Positions 39,848-48,591 of a stretch of 64,000 bases of DNA are shown here, in pieces. The number at the start of each line of letters is the position of its first letter. The stretch's first letter is position 1. This DNA is from Gracilibacillus salitolerans. Lineage in GTDB: Bacteria; Bacillota; Bacilli; Bacillales; Amphibacillaceae. Position numbers and translations under genes: made by a program. The stretch is taken from assembly GCF_009650095.1 (NCBI RefSeq), contig NZ_CP045915.1, positions 4,588,001-4,652,000 of the forward strand, written 5' to 3'. The notes beneath the pieces were generated by a model. The model saw nothing but the letters and a program-made list of their open reading frames with translations. It searched no databases and was not told the origin of the DNA.

Positions 39848-41377
39848 ATGAAAGAATTTTATAAAGTGCTGATTGTCGATGATGAAATGCTAATAAGACA
39901 AGGAATTATAAATTATATTGAATGGGAAAGTGAAGGATACAAAATTGTTGGTGAAGCCTCAAATGGCGAGGAAGCAATAAAATTACTGGAATCATACCGC
40001 CCTCACATCATTATTACCGATATTGTGATGCCAGGGATGGATGGTATTGAATTAGTAAAACACGTAAAAGAAAACTATCCTGATACAGAAGTTATTGTAT
40101 TAAGCAGTTTCGAAGATTTTGATTACGTAAGACAAACGTTTCAAAGTGGAGTAGCCGATTATATCCTTAAACCAAAATTAAATACAGAGGAATTATTACA
40201 AACATTAAATCGTGTTACCCAAAAGCAAATAAAGGCAACAAATGTAAACGATAGTCAGTCGTCGATGGGAGATATATGTAAAAAAATAATAGAAGGCTAT
40301 CAATCCATACGTGAAATGGATCTCGCACGCACGCACTTTCCATATGATACGTTTGTTTTAGTAGAGGCATTTTGGAATAAAAGAGAAAGCAGTAAATTAT
40401 CAAAAACATCTATAAAAAATCAACTGCAACAGCATCTTACAAATGTAAAATCTCATGACATCCCATTAAACGAACATAGCATATTGTTTTTAACTAATTT
40501 CGCTTCCAATGAACTACCAAAATTAAAAGAAGCTGTTCATGCAATTGATAAAGAAACAGGTTCATCTAACCTTAAATGGATTATCAGTACACCTTTTCAA
40601 GCTATTGATGAACTTAAAACCATGTATGAAACAAATCATCTCATCATACAACAATACCATTTCTATTTGTCAGATCGTACGTTCCTTTTTTATGATGACT
40701 TGCCAGAAGCAGCAGAAAAAAAGGCAGCGTTTGACTTGAATCATCTGATTTATTTGTTTAAACATAAACAATTCCAAGAAGCTTTTATCTACTTGAATGA
40801 ACATATAGGCTTACTTTCCAATCAATATGAAACAGACGTTTTTGAATTTAAATCATGGTTGGAAAATATTATGTTTAATATCATTGTTCTACTCGGCAAC
40901 ATGAAGTATGATATCCAGGAACTCGAGGCAGAAAAATATCATTATTTCTCAGGAATCAACGAAGCTTTTCATGTACGAGAGGCCATTTCGATATTTGATA
41001 CCTTTTTAGCCAAAGTAGAAAAAAAGGTCCTGCCTGCTAATGCAGAGACAACTTCTAACATCCAACTGTTATTGGATTATATTGAGGAGAATTATGATAG
41101 TCATTTAACTTTAAGTACATTAGCAGATCATTTCCATTTTAACCCTTCTTATTTATCCAGTTATTTTAGCAAACATCACCAGGAGGGCTTCAGTGAATAT
41201 TTAAATCATGTTCGCATCAAGAATGCAAGGAAAATGTTGGTGGAAACCGATAAGCCTATATCTGCAATTAGTGAAGCTGTTGGTTATTCCGATCCAAGTT
41301 ATTTTACTAAAGTATTTAGAAAGTTGACGGCTAAATCGCCAAGCACTTACCGCAAAGAAAACAAACCGACGAATTGA
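39848..41377 (+). CDS. YesN-type response regulator, copy 1
   Basis: 509-aa activator. CheY-like receiver at residues 1-120 with phospho-acceptor Asp in IIITDIVMPGMDG and conserved Lys in DYILKPK; a roughly 270-residue middle region; AraC-type double helix-turn-helix in the last 100 residues (LTLSTLADHFHFNPSYLSSYF; AISEAVGYSDPSYFTKVFRK). I use ATG 39848 (MKEFYKVLIVDDE) because receivers begin this way; an in-frame GTG at 39719 would add 43 unrelated residues. Ten bp upstream of its kinase, with a sugar importer downstream. Confidence 0.9.
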   Translation: MKEFYKVLIVDDEMLIRQGIINYIEWESEGYKIVGEASNGEEAIKLLESYRPHIIITDIVMPGMDGIELVKHVKENYPDTEVIVLSSFEDFDYVRQTFQSGVADYILKPKLNTEELLQTLNRVTQKQIKATNVNDSQSSMGDICKKIIEGYQSIREMDLARTHFPYDTFVLVEAFWNKRESSKLSKTSIKNQLQQHLTNVKSHDIPLNEHSILFLTNFASNELPKLKEAVHAIDKETGSSNLKWIISTPFQAIDELKTMYETNHLIIQQYHFYLSDRTFLFYDDLPEAAEKKAAFDLNHLIYLFKHKQFQEAFIYLNEHIGLLSNQYETDVFEFKSWLENIMFNIIVLLGNMKYDIQELEAEKYHYFSGINEAFHVREAISIFDTFLAKVEKKVLPANAETTSNIQLLLDYIEENYDSHLTLSTLADHFHFNPSYLSSYFSKHHQEGFSEYLNHVRIKNARKMLVETDKPISAISEAVGYSDPSYFTKVFRKLTAKSPSTYRKENKPTN

Positions 41378-41387
41378 GGCTATTCTT

Positions 41388-43151
41388 ATGAAGAAGTTAA
41401 TCCGTATTATTCAAGCAAATAATCTATTTATAAAGATTTTCCTGGTCATGGTAATCAGTATCATTGCGGTATCGCTATCCATTACCTATAGCAGTATTCG
41501 TATGTCGAGCAATTTATTTATGGATACCTTCAGCATCACCAATTCAAAAATCATGAATCAAATCACAGAAAGGTTTAACTCGTTTACCGATTCGATTGTA
41601 TCAGCTTCACTGGAGGTAGATACGAATGGTACGATAAAACAGTTGCTTCAGGAAGAGCAAGAAAACAATATTGATCAATCGACTTTTTATTATCATATGA
41701 CCATTGAAATGGATCGGATTTATGCGGAAGTAGATCCTAATGATGCCAATATGGTCATCATGAGCAACAATCAGGATATCTTTAATATGAATTATGTAAA
41801 ATGGCCAGTAGACGGAGAAAAACTAGCCAATCATGAGATGATACAACGTGTCGAAGAAAGCCCCAATGACATTGTGTATCAATTTGAAGATTCAGAGGTT
41901 ACCAATGGTGTACCAATGATCATTGCTTCTAAGGCATTAAAGTTAAGATCGGACTATATATACGGTTATTTATTTTTTTCACTGACGGAAAGAGATTTAA
42001 AAAAATTCTATGAAAGTTACACAGGTGCTGGAAATAACGTACTGTTAGTAACACCAAACGGTCAAATTATCTCTAGTAATCAGGAAGAAATGATCGGAGA
42101 ATCCTCTCCTAAATTGTTGGATTATGCGGAGAGTTTCGAAAATGAAAATTCAGAATACCGAAATGTGGACATATTTGGTCAAAACTACATCCTCCTTTCC
42201 GAATATATTCCCAGTCTCGATATCTATCTTGTTAATTTAATTGATCGGGAAATAATTGCTGATAATGTCATTGATACCAGTGAAATAGTCTTGATTAGTA
42301 TTGCTATTGTCAGTTCAGCCGTTCTTGTTGCCTTTTTAATATTACGTAAAATGACTGTTTCCATTAGTAAACTTGTTAATCAAATTTCAGATATGGCCAG
42401 GTATCAATTTAATAAACCGTTAAAAGAAACAGGAGGATATGAAACAAGAAAAATTGCAAAAGCCTTCAATTATATGTTGAATGAACTGCAGGATTATGTT
42501 CAAATTTTGATGAACACACAAGAGAAGCAAAGAAAAGCAGAATTAGAAACCTTGCAACACCAAATCAATCCGCATTTCATCTATAATACATTAGCTTCGA
42601 TTAAATTTATGATTCGTCAGGAGAAAAAGGAGAAAGCATCTGACACAATTGATTCCTTTATTTCATTGATTCAAAATTCATTAAGTAATATCGAGGAAAC
42701 GATAACCGTTGAACAAGAATTAGAAAACCTCAAAAATTATGTACAGATTAATCAAGCGAGATATGGCGACCGAATTCAGGTAAATTATTTAATTTCACCT
42801 GACTGTCTGCATCTTTATTTACCTAAGCTAGTTATTCAACCTTTTATTGAGAATGCTTTTTTCCATGCATTTACAAAGAAAAAAACTGGTTTCATCCAAA
42901 TATTAATTGCACAAAAGGACCATTCACTTATCTGTGAAATTATTGATAATGGCGATGGCATGATACCAGAGCGATTAGATAACAAAACAATCAAAGCAAA
43001 AGAAAAAAGACAATTGTTCAGTGGTATTGGTGTTAAAAATGTCCATGAGAGAATTCAATTATTGTACGGGAAAAATTACGGTGTAGAAATAGACAGTAAA
43101 CCAGCACAAGGAACAAAAGTAAAAATTAAGCTACCCGTTAAAGAATCATAG
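41388..43151 (+). CDS. YesM-type sensor histidine kinase, copy 1
   Basis: 587-aa membrane kinase. Transmembrane helix near 15-35, an extracellular sensor of about 260 residues, a second helix near 300-322 (VLISIAIVSSAVLVAFLIL), a HAMP linker, then HisKA_7TM-type phospho-acceptor in LQHQINPHFIYNTLASI and an ATPase domain with IENAFFHAF and IIDNGDGM. Expected to sense an extracellular sugar, or a loaded binding protein, and phosphorylate the preceding regulator. Confidence 0.92.
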   Translation: MKKLIRIIQANNLFIKIFLVMVISIIAVSLSITYSSIRMSSNLFMDTFSITNSKIMNQITERFNSFTDSIVSASLEVDTNGTIKQLLQEEQENNIDQSTFYYHMTIEMDRIYAEVDPNDANMVIMSNNQDIFNMNYVKWPVDGEKLANHEMIQRVEESPNDIVYQFEDSEVTNGVPMIIASKALKLRSDYIYGYLFFSLTERDLKKFYESYTGAGNNVLLVTPNGQIISSNQEEMIGESSPKLLDYAESFENENSEYRNVDIFGQNYILLSEYIPSLDIYLVNLIDREIIADNVIDTSEIVLISIAIVSSAVLVAFLILRKMTVSISKLVNQISDMARYQFNKPLKETGGYETRKIAKAFNYMLNELQDYVQILMNTQEKQRKAELETLQHQINPHFIYNTLASIKFMIRQEKKEKASDTIDSFISLIQNSLSNIEETITVEQELENLKNYVQINQARYGDRIQVNYLISPDCLHLYLPKLVIQPFIENAFFHAFTKKKTGFIQILIAQKDHSLICEIIDNGDGMIPERLDNKTIKAKEKRQLFSGIGVKNVHERIQLLYGKNYGVEIDSKPAQGTKVKIKLPVKES

Positions 43152-43152
43152 G

Positions 43153-43240
43153 CTAAAAAAGATAACGATCTAAAAAAAGTACAAAATCTAAAAAAAGTTA
43201 TAATAAAAATCAAACAAATGGTTTATTCTAAAAATAGTTT
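43153..43240 (+). promoter_or_regulatory. Direct repeats and promoter ahead of the binding-protein gene
   Basis: ATCTAAAAAAAGT occurs at 43168-43180 and again at 43186-43198 (18-bp period); related CTAAAAAAGAT (43153) and TTCTAAAAATAGTT (43226) flank them. TATAAT (43199-43204) follows directly. This is the layout of a promoter activated by a regulator binding direct repeats, plausibly the adjacent YesN-type protein. Confidence 0.5.
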
Positions 43241-43249
43241 CATTTTTTA

Positions 43250-43283
43250 CTAAAGATCGTCCAAGAGGTCTTTAGTCTTTTTT
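43250..43283 (+). terminator. Terminator or attenuator between the kinase and importer genes
   Basis: CTAAAGA...TCTTTAG hairpin followed by TCTTTTTTG. If the promoter near 43200 is real, this hairpin lies in its leader and would act as an attenuator. Confidence 0.7.
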
Positions 43284-43304
43284 GTTACACTAATATCACA
43301 GTGT

Positions 43305-43318
43305 TGAAAACGATTTCA
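43305..43318 (+). promoter_or_regulatory. CcpA cre site
   Basis: TGAAAACGATTTCA matches the cre consensus TGWAANCGNTNWCA at every position. It lies 32 bp before the start codon of the sugar-binding protein, indicating glucose repression of this importer. Confidence 0.85.
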
Positions 43319-43349
43319 CGCTTACAACAATTCTGAGGGGGTTTTTATA

Positions 43350-44651
43350 GTGAGAGAAAAATTATCTAAAAAGTTTGGGCTGTTAATGGTAGCTCTTGTC
43401 ACAGCTATGGTATTAGCAGCATGCTCTGGTGGTGCTGATGAAGATGGCGGTGATGATACATCTGAAGGAGATGATGCAGGAATTACCGCATGGGCATGGG
43501 ATCCAAATTTTAACATCGCAGCATTAGAACTTGCTTTAGAGCATTATGATAACGAGGAATTCGATATGGAAATTAGAGAAAATGCTCAAGACGATATAGT
43601 ACAACGACTTAATACTGGTTTAAGTTCAGGAACAATGAACGGTATGCCAAACATTGTATTAATTGAAGATCAACGGGCACAAAGCTTTTTGCAATCTTAT
43701 CCAGATGCTTTCTATCCAATAGGTGACTATTTTAATACAGAAGATTTTGCAGAATACAAGATAGCGCCAACAAGCTTTGATGGAGAACAATACGGGCTTC
43801 CATTCGATACTGGTGTAACAGGTTTCTTCTATCGTACGGATTACCTTGAAGAAGCAGGGTACACGCATGATGATTTAGTAGATATTACTTGGAGTGAATA
43901 TGTTGAAATTGCGAAAGACGTAAAAGAACAAACAGGACAAGCCATGCTTTCTCTAGATCCAAATGATTTAGGTATTCTTCGTGTCATGATGCAAACAACA
44001 GGTACATGGTACACAACGGAAGATGGTACGATTCAACTTGAAGGTAACGAACCATTACAAATGGCTTTAGAGAACTATAAAGAATTATTGGAAAATGACC
44101 TTGTTAAGTTAAGCTCTGACTGGAGTCAGTATTTAGCAGCATTTAACAGTGGCAATGTTGCATCTGTTCCTGCTGGTAACTGGATTGCTCCTAGTGTAGA
44201 AGCAGAAGAATCTCAAGCAGGTCTTTGGAGAGTAGCTCCTATACCTCGTTTAGACATGGAAGGTGCAGTAAATGCATCGAACCAGGGTGGTAGTTCATTC
44301 TACGTATTAAATATCGATGGAAAAGAAAAAGCAGCTGAATTCTTAGGTGAAACTTTTGGTTCTAATGTAGAATTTTATCAAGACTTGGTTCAGGAAGTTG
44401 GAGCACTTGGTACTTACATTCCAGCCTCTGAAGGAGATGCATACCAATTCGAAAATGAATTCTTTAATAATCAACAAGTAATACATGATTTCTCTCAATG
44501 GATGGAGGAAATTCCACAAGTTGATTACGGTATGAACACTTACGGTATTGAAGATATCTTATCGGCAGAAATTCAACAATACTTGGATGGCAAAAGTCTA
44601 GAAGACGTACTATCAGATGCACAAGCACAAGCTGAAAACCAGTTTAAATAA
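43350..44651 (+). CDS. Sugar-binding lipoprotein of ABC importer 2
   Basis: 433-aa extracellular solute-binding protein, family 1. Lipobox VLAAC with Cys at residue 25, then an Asp/Gly-rich linker. GTG start preceded by GAGGGGG. Mature blocks include YGLPFDTGVTGFFYRTDYLEEAGY and VPAGNWIAPSVEAE. Similar proteins serve lactose or arabinose-type sugars; the substrate cannot be read from sequence. Controlled by a cre site and probably by the upstream YesNM pair. Confidence 0.9.
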   Translation: MREKLSKKFGLLMVALVTAMVLAACSGGADEDGGDDTSEGDDAGITAWAWDPNFNIAALELALEHYDNEEFDMEIRENAQDDIVQRLNTGLSSGTMNGMPNIVLIEDQRAQSFLQSYPDAFYPIGDYFNTEDFAEYKIAPTSFDGEQYGLPFDTGVTGFFYRTDYLEEAGYTHDDLVDITWSEYVEIAKDVKEQTGQAMLSLDPNDLGILRVMMQTTGTWYTTEDGTIQLEGNEPLQMALENYKELLENDLVKLSSDWSQYLAAFNSGNVASVPAGNWIAPSVEAEESQAGLWRVAPIPRLDMEGAVNASNQGGSSFYVLNIDGKEKAAEFLGETFGSNVEFYQDLVQEVGALGTYIPASEGDAYQFENEFFNNQQVIHDFSQWMEEIPQVDYGMNTYGIEDILSAEIQQYLDGKSLEDVLSDAQAQAENQFK

Positions 44652-44658
44652 GTAGAAT

Positions 44659-44720
44659 AAAGCCCTTGGGAAGAAGCTCATCTATTCTTGAGTGAACCCT
44701 TAGCCCAGGGCTTTCTTTTC
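44659..44720 (+). terminator. Hairpin between binding-protein and permease genes, importer 2
   Basis: AAAGCCCTTGG / CCCAGGGCTTT with a long loop and CTTTTCCTTT following. Placed so that the binding-protein message is favoured over the permease message. Confidence 0.8.
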
Positions 44721-44770
44721 CTTTATGAAATAGTTAGTATAAAAAGTCTCTTATGAGGAGGGGGATAATC

Positions 44771-45679
44771 ATGAGTCAAGCTTCTAATCCAACGCAGCAA
44801 AGAACATTTGCACAGCAAATCAGAAAGAATTATATTGGTTGGCTTTTTATCATTTTATCCGTATTGGGAATTTCTCTTTTCTATTTTTACCCAATGGTTC
44901 AGGCGTTGTTATTATCATTACAATCAGGTATGGGCTCAACCCTGGAATATGTTGGTCTTGACAACTATGTAAGATTATTTAATGACCCGACTTTTATTAC
45001 AGCTTTAACCAATACGATATTATATCTGTTGATACAAGTCCCAGTAATGATTGTTTTAGCTCTAATATTTTCCGTGTTATTAAATGATCCTACATTGAAA
45101 TTTAAAGGTTTTTTCCGTACTGCAATTTTTTTACCGGCTGTTACTTCCCTTGTAGCATATGCGGTAATTTTTAAGTATTTATTCGGTAATGATGGTTTGG
45201 TTAATGACTTTCTGCTAAGTATGAATCTAATTTCTCAACCACTCAATTGGCTTTCTGATCCGTTCTTAGCCAAAATAACTATCATTATAGCCATCACTTG
45301 GAGATGGACCGGTTACAATATGATTTTCTATTTATCTGCTCTACAGAATGTCGATAAATCTATGTATGAAGCAGCCAAAATTGATGGTGCTTCTGCAGTA
45401 CAACAGTTTTTCTTTATTACGATACCTTTATTAAAACCAATCATTCTATTTACTTCCATTGTATCAACGATTGGTACCTTACAATTGTTTGATGAAGTAA
45501 TGAATATTACCAGTGGTGGACCTGGTAACGCCACAATGACGATTTCTATGTATATTTATAACTTATCGTTTGAATATACACCAGACTTTGGATATGCAGC
45601 TACAGTATCTTATGTTATTTTGATCTTAGTTGTCATCCTATCCTTTATTCAATTTAAAGTGGCAGGTGATCGAGATTGA
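44771..45679 (+). CDS. Sugar ABC transporter permease (MalF type), importer 2
   Basis: 302-aa permease with about six membrane helices and an EAA loop EAAKIDGASAVQQFFFITIPLLKP. ATG 44771 is chosen because GAGGAGGGGG lies six bases before it; an upstream in-frame ATG at 44753 falls in front of that site. Its TGA overlaps the start of the next permease. Confidence 0.92.
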   Translation: MSQASNPTQQRTFAQQIRKNYIGWLFIILSVLGISLFYFYPMVQALLLSLQSGMGSTLEYVGLDNYVRLFNDPTFITALTNTILYLLIQVPVMIVLALIFSVLLNDPTLKFKGFFRTAIFLPAVTSLVAYAVIFKYLFGNDGLVNDFLLSMNLISQPLNWLSDPFLAKITIIIAITWRWTGYNMIFYLSALQNVDKSMYEAAKIDGASAVQQFFFITIPLLKPIILFTSIVSTIGTLQLFDEVMNITSGGPGNATMTISMYIYNLSFEYTPDFGYAATVSYVILILVVILSFIQFKVAGDRD

Positions 45680-46503
45680 AACAGTTAAAACGAGTTTTCA
45701 CTTATCTATTTTTAAGTGTTGCAGCAATTGTGTCTATCTTCCCTTTCTTATGGATGTTAGTAAGTATGACGAACAAATCCGTTGATGTAACGGCTGGTCG
45801 ATTGATTCCTGGTACTCATTTTATCGAGAACTTGAACAATCTTCTTGATCAGACACAAATTGGTACAGCATTATGGAATTCATTTCTGATTGCAGTCATC
45901 ACAACAGTTTTAACACTATTAATCGGTTCATTAGCTGGTTATGGCTTTGAAATTTACCGATCAAAAGGTAAAGATATAGTATTTAATATTTTGATTTTAT
46001 CGATGATGATTCCTTTTGCAGCGATTATGATTCCGTTGTACCGCTTATTCGGACAGATATCTGCCGATGCTCCGCTCATCGGTTTAGATACGTTAGCAGC
46101 AGCCTTCTTACCGACTATTATTACAGCCTTTTTCATTTTCTTCTTCAGACAGAATACGAAAATGTTTGCAAGAGAGTTAGTAGAGGCAGGTAGAATTGAT
46201 GGTTTAAGTGAATGGGGCATCTTTTTCCGAATTTATATGCCTACGATGAAAACAACATATGCTGCGGCTGCCATTATTGCATTTATGAACAGCTGGAATA
46301 ACTATCTTTGGCCATTAGTTGTTCTTCAATCTCCAAATAAACAAACCATACCGTTGTTGATTTCCAACTTAGGTGCAGGCTACACGCCTGACTATGGAGT
46401 GATTATGACAGCTATCGTCATTGCCACGCTCCCTACCGCACTTGTGTTCTTCTTAATGCAGAGACACTTTGTTGCTGGTATGATGGGGTCTGTGAAAGGA
46501 TAA
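45676..46503 (+). CDS. Sugar ABC transporter permease (MalG type), importer 2
   Basis: 275-aa permease. TTG start overlaps the previous stop by four bases (ATTGA), typical translational coupling. EAA loop: ELVEAGRIDGLSEWGIFFRIYMPTMK region. No ATPase gene follows; a terminator does. Confidence 0.92.
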   Translation: MKQLKRVFTYLFLSVAAIVSIFPFLWMLVSMTNKSVDVTAGRLIPGTHFIENLNNLLDQTQIGTALWNSFLIAVITTVLTLLIGSLAGYGFEIYRSKGKDIVFNILILSMMIPFAAIMIPLYRLFGQISADAPLIGLDTLAAAFLPTIITAFFIFFFRQNTKMFARELVEAGRIDGLSEWGIFFRIYMPTMKTTYAAAAIIAFMNSWNNYLWPLVVLQSPNKQTIPLLISNLGAGYTPDYGVIMTAIVIATLPTALVFFLMQRHFVAGMMGSVKG

Positions 46504-46524
46504 TTAGAAATGTACAAAGCGCTC

Positions 46525-46563
46525 AAAACAGGCTATCTCTATTAAGCAGAGATAGCCTGTTTT
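46525..46563. terminator. Bidirectional terminator between importer 2 and ade
   Basis: AAAACAGGCTATCTCT / AGAGATAGCCTGTTTT, a perfect 16-bp stem with loop ATTAAGC, A-rich on one side and T-rich on the other, between convergent genes. Confidence 0.95.
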
Positions 46564-46593
46564 ATTGCAAATTTTTGTATGATTATTGCGAAA

Positions 46594-48366
46594 CTAACGT
46601 CTATTATTTCGATTCACGACATCTATTAATTCAAATTTCCTTACATCAACTAGTCCACGGTTGGAGATGCGTATTTCCGGGATAACTGGTAAGGCGATAA
46701 GTGAAAAGGTCATGAATGGGGCATGGATGGTACAGCCTAATTGTTGCCATGCTTTTTCTAGTGCTTTCACTTGTTCCACTACTGTTTCTATTGGTTGATC
46801 AGACATTAAGCCTGCAATTGGCATTGGAACATGTGCCAGTACTTCTCCATCTTCTACCACAATCATACCACCACCAGATTCGGCGAGTTTATTGGCAGCA
46901 AAAGCCATATCTTCCTGATTGACACCCATTACCAATAAATTATGACTGTCATGTGCTACTGTTGACGCAACAGCACCTGACTTCAAACCAAAACCTTGGG
47001 CAAATCCTAATGAAATTTGACCAGTACCTTTATGACGCTCTATGCATGCGAGCTGTATAATATCTTGTTCAAGGTCCATTTTGATCACATTATCTGTTAC
47101 AGGTAAAGTCGCTGTCATTTTTGCTGTTCTTGCGTTATTTTCAATGATCCGGATACCGTTAATCTCAACTTGCTCTTTTTGCTCTGTAAACATTTTAAAA
47201 TCATCAGGTTGTAATGCTCTTTGTAACTTCACTGTATCTCTGGCATGATCAGGATATTTATATGCTGGTATTTCTTTTACAAGCTCTTGATCGGAAACAA
47301 TTACTTCACCATTCGTTATTACAGTAGATGCCTCGACATCAGCTAAATCATCCAGTAAAATAATATCAGCTATTTTACCTGGGGAAATGCTTCCATACTG
47401 CTTATCAATTTGAAAATAACGTGCTACATTGATCGTAGCCATTTGAATCGCTACCACAGGATCAACACCTTCTTCCATTGCACGGCGCACAACATGATTC
47501 AGCTGTCCTTTTTCTACTAACGTTTGCGGATAAATATCATCGGTAACTAGCGAGATATTTGAAGAATCGATTCCCTCTTCTGTAATGATTTTAATTACCT
47601 CTTTGACATCCTGCCAGGCAGAGCCTTCGCGGATCATAATATGCATGCCTAAACGCGCTTTTTCCAATGCTTGTTCTTTCGCAATGGTTTCATGGCAGGA
47701 ATCCACACCAGAGGCAACATAAGCTTGCAACATGCCGTTAGCCCCATCCGGAAAGTGGCCAGTTACAACCTTATTAGCTTCCATCGTTGCTTCTATTTCA
47801 TTGATCATCTTAGGATCATTATAGACAACACCAGGAAAGTTCATTACTTCACCTAAACCAATAACACCATCCCATTTTAACCCATCTTCAATATCTTTCT
47901 CATTTAAATTAGCACCGGCATCTTCGAGGTCATTAGTGGCAGGAACACAGGAAGGAAATGTAGTAAATACCTTTAATGGCAGCCTTTGCCCTTCTTCGTG
48001 CATCAGTCTTACACCTTCCGTACCAAGCACATTAGCAATTTCATGTGGGTCCATAAATATCGCGGTGGTCCCTTTCTTCAAGGCTGCTTTAGCAAATTCA
48101 GTAACAGATAGCATCGTACTTTCCACGTGCATATGCCCATCCATCAATCCTGGTGCTACGTATTTTCCTGTAGCGTCCACTACATGTGTTTCAGGTCCGA
48201 TTACACGGTCCATCTTTCCTATCGATGCAATCCGTTCTCCTTTTATTGCAATATCTACATTTGCTTGTAATTCTCTTGTCATTACATTAACTAATGTTCC
48301 ATTTTGTATTACAAGGTCTGCAGGGGTTTCTCCCAACGCTACCTTTCTCAGTAATTCTCTACTCAA
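46594..48366 (-). CDS. ade: Adenine deaminase
   Basis: 590-aa metal-dependent amidohydrolase converting adenine to hypoxanthine and ammonia. Metal-binding DGHMHVEST follows the amidohydrolase start; further His in MDPHEIANVLG and VTGHFPDGANG; Asp in LVTDDIYP. The C-terminal domain ends with the family block IHAPFMTFSLIALPVIPEIRI (split here: IHAPFMTFSLIAL, then PVIPEIRISNRGLVD). Starts at TTG with GAGAGGAG nine bases upstream; that site can pair with a CCUCC downstream of a purine riboswitch. Confidence 0.96.
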   Translation of the reverse strand: MSRELLRKVALGETPADLVIQNGTLVNVMTRELQANVDIAIKGERIASIGKMDRVIGPETHVVDATGKYVAPGLMDGHMHVESTMLSVTEFAKAALKKGTTAIFMDPHEIANVLGTEGVRLMHEEGQRLPLKVFTTFPSCVPATNDLEDAGANLNEKDIEDGLKWDGVIGLGEVMNFPGVVYNDPKMINEIEATMEANKVVTGHFPDGANGMLQAYVASGVDSCHETIAKEQALEKARLGMHIMIREGSAWQDVKEVIKIITEEGIDSSNISLVTDDIYPQTLVEKGQLNHVVRRAMEEGVDPVVAIQMATINVARYFQIDKQYGSISPGKIADIILLDDLADVEASTVITNGEVIVSDQELVKEIPAYKYPDHARDTVKLQRALQPDDFKMFTEQKEQVEINGIRIIENNARTAKMTATLPVTDNVIKMDLEQDIIQLACIERHKGTGQISLGFAQGFGLKSGAVASTVAHDSHNLLVMGVNQEDMAFAANKLAESGGGMIVVEDGEVLAHVPMPIAGLMSDQPIETVVEQVKALEKAWQQLGCTIHAPFMTFSLIALPVIPEIRISNRGLVDVRKFELIDVVNRNNRR

Positions 48367-48374
48367 GATCTATT

Positions 48375-48407
48375 CTCCTCTCTATATTTTAAAATGCTAT
48401 ATGGAGG
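48375..48407 (-). promoter_or_regulatory. Possible ribosome-binding-site sequestering hairpin of ade
   Basis: CCUCCAUAUA (from 48407) can pair with UAUAGAGAGG (to about 48377), covering the ade ribosome binding site. It begins nine bases after the riboswitch P1 3' strand, so ligand binding may act on translation. The alternative pairing is not resolved. Confidence 0.45.
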
Positions 48408-48415
48408 ATTTACCT

Positions 48416-48484
48416 ACACATAGTTTAGCGATTTACGGTCGCTAAGTAGAAACGCCTACGCCCTATTCCTAAGCTTATACATGT
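48416..48484 (-). ncRNA. Purine riboswitch, guanine class (C74)
   Basis: About 69 nt upstream of ade. P1 pairs ACAUGUA with UAUGUGU; then UAUAA; P2 GCUUA / UAGGC around a loop with GG; J2/3 GUUUCUAC; P3 UUAGCG / CGCUAA, a perfect 6-bp stem with loop ACCGUAAAU; J3/1 ACUA. The C in ACUA corresponds to C74 of the xpt guanine aptamer; adenine sensors have U (AUUA). All conserved core segments are in order and at the right spacing. The L2 loop is a few bases longer than usual. Confidence 0.9.
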
Positions 48485-48491
48485 TTTAACC

Positions 48492-48521
48492 ATATTACGA
48501 CTGAAACCGTTTCACAGTCAA
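48492..48521 (-). promoter_or_regulatory. ade promoter with operator-like palindrome
   Basis: TTGACT (48521-48516) and TAATAT (48497-48492) with an 18-bp spacer, placing the transcript start just before the riboswitch. The spacer holds TGAAACGGTTTCA (48502-48514 on the minus strand), a palindrome of 13 bp, one base short of a cre. It could bind a LacI-family protein. Confidence 0.65.
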
Positions 48522-48591
48522 TGTTTTTCTTTTTTGAACAGTGTGGCAGTATGGTAAAATGTAAATATATTATGATGCTAGGGGAGAAAGT

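Noticed and set aside
47936..48445. A 169-codon plus-strand frame opposite ade
   Set aside because: Antisense to the conserved amidohydrolase N-terminus and running through the riboswitch.
48416..48484. Adenine-class riboswitch
   Set aside because: The specificity base in J3/1 is C (ACUA), as in guanine aptamers; adenine aptamers read AUUA.
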